Notes: generated by a model from the sequence alone, not told the origin. DNA of 22,750 bases from Planctomycetota bacterium (GCA_021160785.1 JAGHBX010000470.1:1-22750); one strand, 5' to 3'. Numbered from the stretch's first letter, positions 7,710-16,011 are shown. Made by a program: numbers and translations.

Positions 7710-7740
7710 GCATTGACTGCGTGAGTCAATGCGTTTTTTT
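7710..7740 (+). terminator. Strong intrinsic terminator after ispH
   Basis: GCATTGACT (7710-7718) and AGTCAATGC (7724-7732) form a perfect 9-bp stem with a 5-base loop, then G and a run of seven T. It ends the GAF-SpoIIE-cmk-plsC-ispH transcript and separates it from rpsA. Confidence 0.9.
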
Positions 7741-7771
7741 GTTATTAACTTTGTAGAGCCGTTTTTTATGG

Positions 7772-7808
7772 CTTGTCGGCGTAAATGTGGGGCGCCGACG
7801 AGTCGGCC
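7772..7808 (+). promoter_or_regulatory. Structured leader of rpsA with alternative pairings
   Basis: CTTGTCGGCG (7772-7781) pairs with CGCCGACGAG (7793-7802) over ten pairs (one G-U) around an 11-base loop. No T tract follows, so it is not a terminator. The central GCCGA (7794-7798) can pair instead with TCGGC (7803-7807) around a CGAG loop. The two folds exclude each other. The element sits 31-67 bases before the rpsA start. A regulatory role is inferred from position and structure. Confidence 0.45.
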
Positions 7809-7838
7809 AACAGACTCCGCAGTAAAAGGTGTAATTTT

Positions 7839-9854
7839 ATGGTAAGCAGAAACATTATCAGGCAATTAGGTCTCAGCGAAGAACAAGTCAATCTGGAAGT
7901 CAGCAAGCTCTTTGACGAAGAGCTTCAGCAAGTACTCAACGAAGCACTCGACAAAAAAGTCGACGCCCTGGCGCCGGGGACCATCATCACGGGCAAAATC
8001 GTAACACAATTAGGCAATGACGTCATTGTCGAACTCGGTCTCAAGAGCGAAGGAATTGTCTCCGCCTCTGAGTTCGACGACCCCGAAGAGATCGTCGAAG
8101 GAAAAGAAATCGAAGTATTGTTGGAGGAAGTTGACGCAGAGGGCGGCATTCTTCTCAGCAAGAGGAAAGCCGACCGAATCAGAGGCTGGGAACGCATAAT
8201 TGAAACGAACAGCGAAGGCGATGTGGTTACGGGCAAGGTCACCCGCAGAATCAAGGGCGGGCTGCTTGTGGACATCGGCGTGCCGGTTTTTCTGCCCGCC
8301 TCTCAGGTCGATATCCGCAAACCCGGCGATATCAGCCGGTTCATCGGGCGGGACATCGAATGCAAAATACTCAAGATCGACACCGAGAACCACAATATCG
8401 TTGTATCGAGGCGGAAACTCATCGAAGAAGAGCGTCTCAGCAGCAAGATAAAAATACTCGAAGAAATTGAGGTCGGGCAGTTACGCAAGGGCATCGTCAA
8501 GAACATCGCAGATTTCGGCGTATTCGTCGATCTCGGAGGCCTCGACGGTCTCCTGCACATCAGCGACCTGAGCTGGGGAAGAATCAATCATCCCTCCGAG
8601 GTCGTGGAACTCGATCAGGAACTGGAATGCATGGTCATCGGTGTCGACAAGGCAAACGAAAAGATCTCGCTCGGACTCAAACAAAAGGCCCAAAGCCCAT
8701 GGGAAACCGTGGAGGAGCGTTATCCTGTCGAATCGAGGATCAAGGGAACCGTCGTCAATATCATGAATTACGGCGCGTTCGTAAGACTGGAAGAGGGTAT
8801 CGAAGGGCTTGTCCATATAAGCGAAATGAGTTGGACCAAGCGCATCGCACACCCCGCCGACGTGCTCAACCTGAACGATGAAATCGAAGTTGTCGTTTTG
8901 GATATCAACAAGGGCAAACAGGAGGTCTCCCTCGGTATTAAGCAGCTTGAGACCAATCCATGGACGGTTGCGGCCCAGAAGTATCCCCCCGGAACTATCG
9001 TTAATGCGAAGGTGACCAGCCTGACCAATTACGGTGCTTTTGTTGAGATCGAGCCGGGCATTGACGGGCTGATTCATATTTCGGATCTGAGCTGGACGAA
9101 GAAGTTTAACCATCCATCAGAGGTGATGGACAAGGGACGTGAAATCCAGTGTCTTGTGTTGGATGTCAACGAGGAGAAGCACCGCGTTTCGCTCGGCGTC
9201 AAACAGTTGACAGAGGATCCCTGGCTCAGGGCGATTCCCGAGAAGTATATTCCGGGACAAGTCGTCAAGGGCGCGGTCACCAAGCTGACGAATTTCGGCG
9301 TTTTTGTCGAGCTGGAACCGGACCTCGAAGGACTGCTGCACATCTCCGAACTTGCCGACCATAAGATCAATTCGCCCCAGGAAGTTGTCAACATGGGCCA
9401 GGAACTCGAGGTCAAGATCCTTCGTGTCGACATCGACTCGCGAAAGATCGGGCTCAGCCTGCGAAGGGTCCAGTGGGCCGCAGAGGAACAGCAGAAAAAG
9501 GCCCAGGGACATGGCGAAGAGCCCAACGCAAAAGTACAACCCAGACGCGGCGGACTGGACGGCTCGCTCATGCCTGAGCTGGCTATCGTAACGACCAGTC
9601 CGATAAAGCAGCCGGAACCCGCCGCAGAGCCGGAGGCAAAGCCCGAAGAAGCCAAAGAGGAAACACCACCCGAATCGGAACAGGCACCGCCCGAAAAAGC
9701 TGAAGAGCAGGCACAGCCCGAACCGGAACAGGCCGAAGCGGAAGCCGAACAGCAGGCAGAACAGGAGCCTCCCCAGGTAACGGCGGAGGAGTCCAGGGAG
9801 ACAACGGATGGTGAAAACCCTGCCTCGGAGAATAAGCAGGAGGGTTCGCAATAG
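7839..9854 (+). CDS. rpsA: 30S ribosomal protein S1
   Basis: A 671-residue protein from ATG 7839, which has AAAAGGTG upstream; the frame is open further back but through the leader hairpin. It contains six S1 OB-fold repeats starting near residues 46, 128, 210, 294, 381 and 469. Repeats 3-6 show the classic pattern NxGxFVxL/I...GLxHISxLSW (for example ADFGVFVDLGGLDGLLHISD). Repeats 1-2 are the divergent ribosome-docking type. S1 brings mRNA to the 30S subunit. Residues about 545-671 form an unusual low-complexity Glu/Pro/Ala/Gln-rich acidic tail. The gene stands alone between the ispH terminator and the sigma-factor promoter. A promoter was not clearly seen in 7741-7838. Confidence 0.96.
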   Translation: MVSRNIIRQLGLSEEQVNLEVSKLFDEELQQVLNEALDKKVDALAPGTIITGKIVTQLGNDVIVELGLKSEGIVSASEFDDPEEIVEGKEIEVLLEEVDAEGGILLSKRKADRIRGWERIIETNSEGDVVTGKVTRRIKGGLLVDIGVPVFLPASQVDIRKPGDISRFIGRDIECKILKIDTENHNIVVSRRKLIEEERLSSKIKILEEIEVGQLRKGIVKNIADFGVFVDLGGLDGLLHISDLSWGRINHPSEVVELDQELECMVIGVDKANEKISLGLKQKAQSPWETVEERYPVESRIKGTVVNIMNYGAFVRLEEGIEGLVHISEMSWTKRIAHPADVLNLNDEIEVVVLDINKGKQEVSLGIKQLETNPWTVAAQKYPPGTIVNAKVTSLTNYGAFVEIEPGIDGLIHISDLSWTKKFNHPSEVMDKGREIQCLVLDVNEEKHRVSLGVKQLTEDPWLRAIPEKYIPGQVVKGAVTKLTNFGVFVELEPDLEGLLHISELADHKINSPQEVVNMGQELEVKILRVDIDSRKIGLSLRRVQWAAEEQQKKAQGHGEEPNAKVQPRRGGLDGSLMPELAIVTTSPIKQPEPAAEPEAKPEEAKEETPPESEQAPPEKAEEQAQPEPEQAEAEAEQQAEQEPPQVTAEESRETTDGENPASENKQEGSQ

Positions 9855-9862
9855 GCCAGGCA

Positions 9863-9890
9863 TTGAGTGATGGGCCCTGAGCCATATACT
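9863..9890 (+). promoter_or_regulatory. Promoter of the sigma-apt-aroB-aldolase operon
   Basis: TTGAGT (9863-9868) and TATACT (9885-9890) are separated by 16 bases and lie just after the rpsA stop, 150 bases before the sigma-factor start. A direct repeat CCTGAGCC (9876-9883 and 9896-9903) brackets the -10 box with 20-base periodicity. Beyond this the 185-base gap 9855-10039 holds only a small hairpin (CGTAC...GTACG) and no gene. Confidence 0.45.
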
Positions 9891-10039
9891 CTAAACCTGA
9901 GCCTTGAATTTGCCGATAAACTATGGAACGTACCATCGAAAGTACGGGCGGCACGTCCCATAAAAAGGGCCTTTGCGCCTGTGTGGTAAATTGGCTCACC
10001 TGGTCCTGCAAACGGCAAGATCGCCTGGGAGATGTGGCA

Positions 10040-10849
10040 ATGGCATTTGACGCGACAATAAGAGAATATCTCAAGGAAATCGACGAGTCCGCACTGCTCA
10101 GTTGGGAAGAGGAAAAGGAACTGGCCTATCGAGTCATTGAAGACAACGACCCCGAAGCCAGGCATCGCCTCGTCAGCAGCAATCTCAGGCTTGTTGTCAA
10201 CATTGCAAAGAGATTCTCCGGCAGAACTATGACCCTTGGCGACCTCATCGAAGAGGGCAATCTCGGTCTTATCCGGGCCGTCGACACGTTTGACCCGGAA
10301 CACGGCGTGCGATTCAGCACATATTCTTCATGGTGGATCAAGCAGGCGATCAAGAGGGCTATCCTGGCAAATGCCCAGCCAATTCATATACCAACGTATA
10401 TGGTGGAGTTGATCAACCACTGGCGATATACAGCCTCTGTGCTCGAACCACAGTTGGGCAGGTCTCCGACCGTGGAGGAAATGGCCGAAACCATGAAACT
10501 GCCCCTCCGCAAGGCCAAGGCCATTGAACAGATTGTCTCCGTGGTAAACGCCGGTTTCCATGGAGACGGGACCGACGAGAATCCCGGTCTGGATGAAACG
10601 ATTCGGGATAACAAAGTCACTTTGCCGGAGGACGAACTCGGTACCGACGAAGAACTCGAAAAAGCCGTTCGATTGCTCGAGAAAATCGATGCCAGGGAAG
10701 CCGAAGTTTTGAAACTGCGGTTCGGACTCAACGGACAACAGGCGATGACACTCAAGCAAATCGGCAAGAAGATGAACCTGACCAGAGAAAGAGTTCGACA
10801 GATACAGCGCGACTCGCTTGAACGACTCAACGAACTGATGACCTCGTAG
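10040..10849 (+). CDS. RNA polymerase sigma-70 factor (RpoD-like, short group-2 type)
   Basis: 269 residues from ATG 10040, which has GGGAG (10027-10031) eight bases upstream. Region 1.2 is IREYLKEI. Region 2 is complete, with LRLVVNIAKRF, the DLIEEGNLGLIRAVDTFDP core-binding helix and the -10 recognition segment FSTYSSWWIKQAIKRAI. Region 3 follows IHIPTYMVE. Region 4 ends with the -35 helix-turn-helix LTRERVRQIQRDSLERL. It lacks region 1.1 and the non-conserved insert, so it is much shorter than a housekeeping sigma. It is probably a stress, growth-phase or general group-2 factor, as is common in Planctomycetota. It leads a tight operon; apt follows after 30 bases. Confidence 0.9.
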   Translation: MAFDATIREYLKEIDESALLSWEEEKELAYRVIEDNDPEARHRLVSSNLRLVVNIAKRFSGRTMTLGDLIEEGNLGLIRAVDTFDPEHGVRFSTYSSWWIKQAIKRAILANAQPIHIPTYMVELINHWRYTASVLEPQLGRSPTVEEMAETMKLPLRKAKAIEQIVSVVNAGFHGDGTDENPGLDETIRDNKVTLPEDELGTDEELEKAVRLLEKIDAREAEVLKLRFGLNGQQAMTLKQIGKKMNLTRERVRQIQRDSLERLNELMTS

Positions 10850-10879
10850 CGGCATGTATACAACGTGGAGGTTACCTGA

Positions 10880-11407
10880 ATGTCAACGGAGAGCATGAAT
10901 CTCAAAGCATACATTCGCGATATACCCGATTTCCCCAAAGCCGGCATATTGTTTCGCGACATCACGCCTTTACTCGCGGACAAGACCGCCCTGGCCGAGG
11001 CGGTCAGCGCCTTAGCCGAGCCATTCAAGGATGCCGGTGTCGATTATGTTGCGGCAGTGGAAGCCAGGGGTTTCATTTTCGGATCGGCGGTGGCGAAGGA
11101 ACTCAACGCCGGTTTCATACCGCTGAGAAAGACGGGCAAGCTTCCATACACTACCGAATCGGTAACGTATCAATTGGAGTACGGCACAGATACCATTGAA
11201 GTTCACAGCGACGCTATGAAAAGCGGCGACAGGGTATTGATGATCGATGATCTGCTGGCTACAGGCGGCACGATGAGCGCCGCCTGCCAACTCGTCGAAA
11301 AGCTCGGCGCAGAGATTGCGGGTCTGAGCTTTCTAATCGAGTTGACCGACCTTGCGGGCAGACGGAAACTTCCTGGCTATCCGATTCATATCGTCATGCC
11401 TTTTTGA
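10880..11407 (+). CDS. apt: Adenine phosphoribosyltransferase
   Basis: The 175-residue length is normal for Apt. It converts adenine and PRPP to AMP for purine salvage. It has the N-terminal IPDFPKAGILFRDITPLL motif, the VEARGFIFG loop and the PRPP-binding segment VLMIDDLLATGGT (119-131). The start ATG 10880 has GGAGG (10867-10871) eight bases upstream. It is second in the sigma-apt-aroB-aldolase run; aroB follows after 28 bases. No missing residues were noticed. Confidence 0.95.
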   Translation: MSTESMNLKAYIRDIPDFPKAGILFRDITPLLADKTALAEAVSALAEPFKDAGVDYVAAVEARGFIFGSAVAKELNAGFIPLRKTGKLPYTTESVTYQLEYGTDTIEVHSDAMKSGDRVLMIDDLLATGGTMSAACQLVEKLGAEIAGLSFLIELTDLAGRRKLPGYPIHIVMPF

Positions 11408-11435
11408 TCCAACCAGCGACAGGGCTAAAGAAACC

Positions 11436-12536
11436 ATGAGCAAACTCAACGTAAATATCCCGCCCGCAGGGGCCGGCAGTTATGCTATTGAAATCGGAAG
11501 CGGCCTCTTAGGCTCGGTGCTGGCGCAACTGGAAGAGGATTATTCCGGGCTGAGCAAATTCGTCATCACCGATTCCAACGTTGTCGCCGCCGGCCATCTG
11601 ACAACTCTGCTTGGAAAGGCTCAGGTTCCCACTTACATTATCGATCCGCCCGGCGAGGGGTCCAAGCATATAGATACCGTCGTGTCGATCGTCGAGGCGA
11701 TGGAGAAGGCTTTCCTCGGAAGGGACACGCTGATCATCGCATTGGGCGGAGGCACGGTGGGCGATATCGCCGGCTTTGCCGCCGCCATCTTCAAACGCGG
11801 CGTCAAGGTCGCCCAGATCCCAACCACAACCGTAGCACAAGCCGACTCGAGCGTCGGCGGAAAAACCGGTGTCGACTCGACCATCAGCAAGAACGCCTAC
11901 GGCGCATTCTGGCAGCCGCAAGTCGTTTACATCGATGTCGAAACCCTCAAAACACTCGACGACCGGCAGTACCGTGCCGGCCTTGTCGAATCCGTCAAAC
12001 ACGCCCTGATAGCCGATGATGAGTATTTCGACTATCTCAAAGAGAATATGCCCGCCATACTCGACCGTGATTGCGGCGTTCTCGAACAGGTCGCTTACAC
12101 AAACTGCCGCATCAAGGCCGCGGTCGTCGCAGAAGACCCGACCGAGCAGAATAAGCGTCGAATCCTCAACTTCGGTCATACCATCGGCCATGCCGTCGAA
12201 TCGGCAAGCAACTTTGACCTTCTCCACGGAGAGGCGGTCGCAATTGGAATAATCGGCGCAGAACTTATCGCCCGCCGGATGAGTCTTGCGGCTCCTGACA
12301 GGCTAAAACGGATACAAGAGGTGCTTTCGATGCTGTCTGTGCCCCTGAAAATACCTAAGGGCTTGCAAAAGGAAGATTTATTTGATATTATCAAGAGGGA
12401 CAAGAAGGCAGTAAATCAATGGCCTAAGTTCGTGCTGCTGGATGAAATCGGCCAAGCGTATTTCAAGGACGACCAGTGGGCGCATGATGTCTCCCAACAG
12501 ATTGTTGACGAAGTCCTGGGCCGGCTTTATCCGTAA
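11436..12536 (+). CDS. aroB: 3-dehydroquinate synthase
   Basis: 366 residues from ATG 11436; the frame is open back into apt, but the family N-terminus fits this start. It converts DAHP to 3-dehydroquinate (second shikimate step) using NAD and a divalent metal. Visible motifs are GGGTVGDIAGFAA (NAD site, 104-116), TTTVAQADSSVGGKTG (K143), SKN (K152-N153), VESVKHA (E185, K188), LNFGHTIGHA (H248, H252) and LLHGEA (H264). These are the catalytic and metal residues of true DHQ synthases, which favours this over other sugar-phosphate cyclases. GVDSTISKN differs from the common GVNHPLGKN. There is no strong ribosome site, so coupling to apt is likely. Confidence 0.92.
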   Translation: MSKLNVNIPPAGAGSYAIEIGSGLLGSVLAQLEEDYSGLSKFVITDSNVVAAGHLTTLLGKAQVPTYIIDPPGEGSKHIDTVVSIVEAMEKAFLGRDTLIIALGGGTVGDIAGFAAAIFKRGVKVAQIPTTTVAQADSSVGGKTGVDSTISKNAYGAFWQPQVVYIDVETLKTLDDRQYRAGLVESVKHALIADDEYFDYLKENMPAILDRDCGVLEQVAYTNCRIKAAVVAEDPTEQNKRRILNFGHTIGHAVESASNFDLLHGEAVAIGIIGAELIARRMSLAAPDRLKRIQEVLSMLSVPLKIPKGLQKEDLFDIIKRDKKAVNQWPKFVLLDEIGQAYFKDDQWAHDVSQQIVDEVLGRLYP

Positions 12537-12583
12537 AGGCCAGCCTTGTTAATTTCCCAGTCGGGATACCGAGAGGAACAAGA

Positions 12584-13528
12584 ATGTACAGAGAGACAAT
12601 TAAGGTTCTGGATTGCACCATCAGGGACGGAGGCCTGATAAATAATCATCACTTCACCGACGAGTTTGTGCGCGCCGTGTACAAGGCCCTGTCGCTGGCG
12701 GGGATCGACTACATGGAAATGGGCTACCGCTCCAGCAGGCAGGTTGCTCCGCCGGCGGACTACGGTGCCTGGAAATACTGCGACGACGAGAAGATCCGCG
12801 AGATAATCGACGGCATCGAGTCCGACGTCAAGCTCAGCATAATGGTCGACGCCCATCGTGTCATCGAGCAGGAATTTGCGCCCGTCGACCAGAGCCCCAT
12901 CGACATGATCCGCGTGGCAACCTACGTCAAAGATATCGACAAGGCCATCTCGCTGGTCGACAAGTGTCATGACCTCGGTTACGAAACCACGGTTAACGTC
13001 ATGGCCATTTCCGCCGAGAACGAACACGACCTTATCGAAGCCCTCGATCAGCTCGCCAAGACACCCACCGGAACCGTCTATGTCGTCGACAGCTACGGCT
13101 ACTTCTTCTCCGAGCAGATTGAATATATCGTCAAGCTCTACCAGGACCATCTGCCCGGCAAGCGTATCGGAATGCATTGCCACAACAACCAGCAGTTGGC
13201 GTTCGCCAATACCATCGAGGGCATCCGGCACGACTCCAATCTCGTCGACGGTTCGCTTTACGGCATCGGCCGGGGAGCGGGAAACTGTTGTCTGGAACTG
13301 CTCATAGGTTTCCTCAAGAATCCCAAGTTTTGCATCGAGCCGATTCTCAAGGTCATACAGGACTACATGATACCGATGAGCAAGGATCTCGAATGGGGCT
13401 ATATGATACCTTACGCAGTTACGGGTTTCATGAATCAGCATCCAAGATCGGCAATCGCGATGCGCAAGACCGACGGAAAAGACAAGTACCTCGAATTCTA
13501 CAGCCAGATACTCGACCTCCTCGACTGA
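12584..13528 (+). CDS. DRE-TIM (HMGL-like) aldolase-domain protein of unknown substrate
   Basis: 314 residues from ATG 12584, with AGAGGA just upstream. The N-terminal LDCTIRDGG is the metal and catalytic motif of DRE-TIM metallolyases such as HMG-CoA lyase, isopropylmalate synthase and 4-hydroxy-2-oxovalerate aldolase. The second metal motif is H198-C-H200-NN. The GSLYGIGRGAGN loop and the barrel strand VVDSYG (D169) also fit. The first motif in the form DCTxRDGG followed by NN belongs to a group often labelled 'aldolase catalytic domain-containing protein', which lacks the communication domain of the leucine-pathway synthases. The substrate is unknown. It sits 47 bases after aroB, last in the operon. 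Convergent with the dockerin protein; the 51-base gap shows no clear terminator. Confidence 0.85.
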   Translation: MYRETIKVLDCTIRDGGLINNHHFTDEFVRAVYKALSLAGIDYMEMGYRSSRQVAPPADYGAWKYCDDEKIREIIDGIESDVKLSIMVDAHRVIEQEFAPVDQSPIDMIRVATYVKDIDKAISLVDKCHDLGYETTVNVMAISAENEHDLIEALDQLAKTPTGTVYVVDSYGYFFSEQIEYIVKLYQDHLPGKRIGMHCHNNQQLAFANTIEGIRHDSNLVDGSLYGIGRGAGNCCLELLIGFLKNPKFCIEPILKVIQDYMIPMSKDLEWGYMIPYAVTGFMNQHPRSAIAMRKTDGKDKYLEFYSQILDLLD

Positions 13529-13579
13529 CAGGCAGCCGCAGGAGATGGGATTGGACGCCACTTCAAAATCTTGCAGTGG

Positions 13580-15985
13580 TTATTCAACAAGCGGACTGAG
13601 CCACCGCTCGGCGACAACAACTGCATCGGCCAGATCGACGTTGGTATTTTGATTAATGTCGCAATCGCTGCACCAGTCAGGCGCGCTGCATGTCATATTC
13701 CAGAACTTCGCCATGATTGCGACATCGGCCATGTTGACAACACCGTCGGGCTGGAGGTCGCCGTCGATGCCGACAAATTCGTCGGCGCCCATGTCCGCCC
13801 GGCCGTAACGAAGGCGTCGATTGCCATCAATATCATACTGGCCCGTGTAGTCGGCGTTCGGACTGCCTCGATTAATGCAGGGCGAACTGATTTTCAGGTG
13901 ATAATCCGCTTCGTTGGTGTTAACAAAATTGGGATCGGATCCAATGTTGCCCGTTCCGCCGACGCTGCTGTCCAGATTGCGAACACAGCTATAATCGACA
14001 GCGGCATTTTGCGGGGCCGAGTAAATCTGCGCCCGCAGAGAAGAACTTCCGTTACCGGTATTGCCCCAGAGAATACTGTTTAGAGCACTCACCGTCGAAT
14101 AGCTGCCGAATACTCCTCCTCCGTTCGGCGAAAAAAGTGAAGCATTGTTCGCGATCGTGCAGTTGGCTATATCGACAACGGAGTCCTCGCCGGAAATTGC
14201 ACCGCCTGCGCCTTGCTCTGAAATATTGCCGACAAAAATACTGTTGGCGGCTCTGGCATTATCCACGGAACTAAACACTGCGCCTCCGCCATCTTCGTAG
14301 GCTTCGTTGTCAAAAAAATTGCTCCTCGAAAGGTCCACTGTTCCACAATATTCCGCAAACATCGCTCCGCCGAGATTTAACACGCTGTTTTGCGAGAAGG
14401 TGCAGTCGACTATCCCGACGGTTGCGAGTTTGGATGCGAACAATGCGCCGCCCTTGCGAGAGATGTTGTTTTCAAAGACACAGTCATCAAGGGTCAGCGA
14501 TATCGAATCGCCCCGGCTGTCGGCAATCGCATAGACAGCCCCGCCGTATTCATTGGCGTAGTTGTCCTGGAAAACACAGTTTCTCACAGTGACATCGACA
14601 TTGTGGATGTATACGCCGCCGCCCCGTCCGTCGGTAGCGGAAAGGCCCGCGTTTCCGTCGCTGACTACAAAGCCGTCAAGTACCGCTCCGTCTGCGCCGG
14701 TTACAACATGAAAGGCTTGCCCCCCGCTGAGTTGGCCGGACAGAACCGTCGTGTGTGTCGATGGGTCTCGTTGACTCCAGTCGCCGCCTCCGTTTGGAAA
14801 ACCCCCGTACAGCCCGGCGCCGGTGACAAGCTGAAATGTCGCGTAGCTGTCCTCCGGCGTGTTAAGGCTGCCCTCGTCCGGCCTGTATGTGCTATGGGCG
14901 ACATAGATATCGTTGTTCGCCGAAGCCTCGGCGATCGCGTCCTGGAGGCAGGTGAAAGCGTTGGGCCAGTTCGATCCATCATTGTTCCCCGGCGCATTGG
15001 GGTCAACATAAAGAATTCCGGCACGGTCGGCGACAAAGTTGGCCTCTGTATTCAGCAGGACATCCGTCAAGCCCCTTGAAGCCGGACTGAACGTGTACGT
15101 GTCCTTGGCAGGCTGGATACTGCCCGACCAGCCGCTGGCGACGTAATGTCCATAGTAACCATTGGGGTCCGTGATCAGGGAAACCGTCTCGCCATCAAGC
15201 TCGTCAAAATCGACGGTAACGCCTGCAACGGGCTTTCCACTGGGAAAAAGAACCCGCCCGCTGATCTTGCACTGTACTAATTGTGCCGTATAGTCGTCGG
15301 CAAGGAAGTTCTGCGTAACATTACTGTAGCTTCTCAAGGACGGCACAAATGTCAGGTTATTCGCGGCGGGTGTGACTACCGCGGTAAAGCCGTAATCCAC
15401 CGTGCTGCTGTAGAATCCCTGCGAATCTGTAACAGGCGCCCCCGGCAAATCTCCTAATGTCACGCCCGGGATTCCCTGCCCGGTGGAATCTCTGACATGG
15501 CCGGAGATCGTATACGTCGATGAAGTCCCGCTGTCGACGGTTACTCTGAAGCCGAATGTGTACACATTATCTGACATGTCAGGGTCGAGTGGCGTCAAGA
15601 ATCCCGGGACAACGTACATGATCACATAATACAATCCGTTTGGCGGAAGATCCCTGTCTTGAACGATCACCTCCGGCGTGTTGCTAATCATTATGGCGGA
15701 ACCGGCCATCTCCTGTTCATAGGTCCCGAGGTAAAAGTCGCTGCCGTCCAGGAACGTGTCGGTGGACAGATAGAGATCCATATCGTAGTAGCAGGTGGTA
15801 TGATATGTATAATCACGTTCGATCATGTAGGCGAATGTCCATGTGCCGTCAGGTTCAAGTACGGCGGGGGAGATCCAGTTGAACCAAACGAGCTTCACAT
15901 TGTTGCCCGCCGATGCCGTTTGAACACCGACCAGGACCATCAAGATCAGGAGTATTTTCGCCGCCCTTACCAAAGCGCCCTCCAT
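13580..15985 (-). CDS. Secreted parallel beta-helix protein with C-terminal dockerin-like domain
   Basis: An 801-residue exported protein. Residues 1-26 are a signal peptide with a cut after TASA. About 28-150 is a CARDB-like beta-sandwich. Two carboxypeptidase-regulatory-like repeats follow (about 158-235 and 239-320), each beginning xISGxVxxxxGxxxxGV. From about 325 (YVDPNAPGNNDGSNW) to 735 is a right-handed beta-helix with repeated GGA(V/L/I/M) and NCxFxxN units, ending in SPCINRG...YDIDGNRRLRYG...DMGADEF. From 741 a dockerin-like pair of EF-hand loops follows (DGVVNMADVAIMAKFW and DINQNTNVDLADAVVVAERW). The start ATG 15985 has a distant GGAAG; a TTG at 15973 preceded by GGAGG is an alternative. 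Partner cohesin and function are unknown. Confidence 0.88.
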   Translation of the reverse strand: MEGALVRAAKILLILMVLVGVQTASAGNNVKLVWFNWISPAVLEPDGTWTFAYMIERDYTYHTTCYYDMDLYLSTDTFLDGSDFYLGTYEQEMAGSAIMISNTPEVIVQDRDLPPNGLYYVIMYVVPGFLTPLDPDMSDNVYTFGFRVTVDSGTSSTYTISGHVRDSTGQGIPGVTLGDLPGAPVTDSQGFYSSTVDYGFTAVVTPAANNLTFVPSLRSYSNVTQNFLADDYTAQLVQCKISGRVLFPSGKPVAGVTVDFDELDGETVSLITDPNGYYGHYVASGWSGSIQPAKDTYTFSPASRGLTDVLLNTEANFVADRAGILYVDPNAPGNNDGSNWPNAFTCLQDAIAEASANNDIYVAHSTYRPDEGSLNTPEDSYATFQLVTGAGLYGGFPNGGGDWSQRDPSTHTTVLSGQLSGGQAFHVVTGADGAVLDGFVVSDGNAGLSATDGRGGGVYIHNVDVTVRNCVFQDNYANEYGGAVYAIADSRGDSISLTLDDCVFENNISRKGGALFASKLATVGIVDCTFSQNSVLNLGGAMFAEYCGTVDLSRSNFFDNEAYEDGGGAVFSSVDNARAANSIFVGNISEQGAGGAISGEDSVVDIANCTIANNASLFSPNGGGVFGSYSTVSALNSILWGNTGNGSSSLRAQIYSAPQNAAVDYSCVRNLDSSVGGTGNIGSDPNFVNTNEADYHLKISSPCINRGSPNADYTGQYDIDGNRRLRYGRADMGADEFVGIDGDLQPDGVVNMADVAIMAKFWNMTCSAPDWCSDCDINQNTNVDLADAVVVAERWLSPLVE

Positions 15986-16011
15986 TCCAAAGAAACTTCC
16001 ACAATCATAGT

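Noticed and set aside
9074..10303. 409-codon open frame on the minus strand
   Set aside because: It lies antisense to the rpsA 3' end and the sigma gene. Its Ser/Cys/Gly-rich composition is the mirror of the Glu/Ala/Pro tail codons, and there is no recognisable domain.
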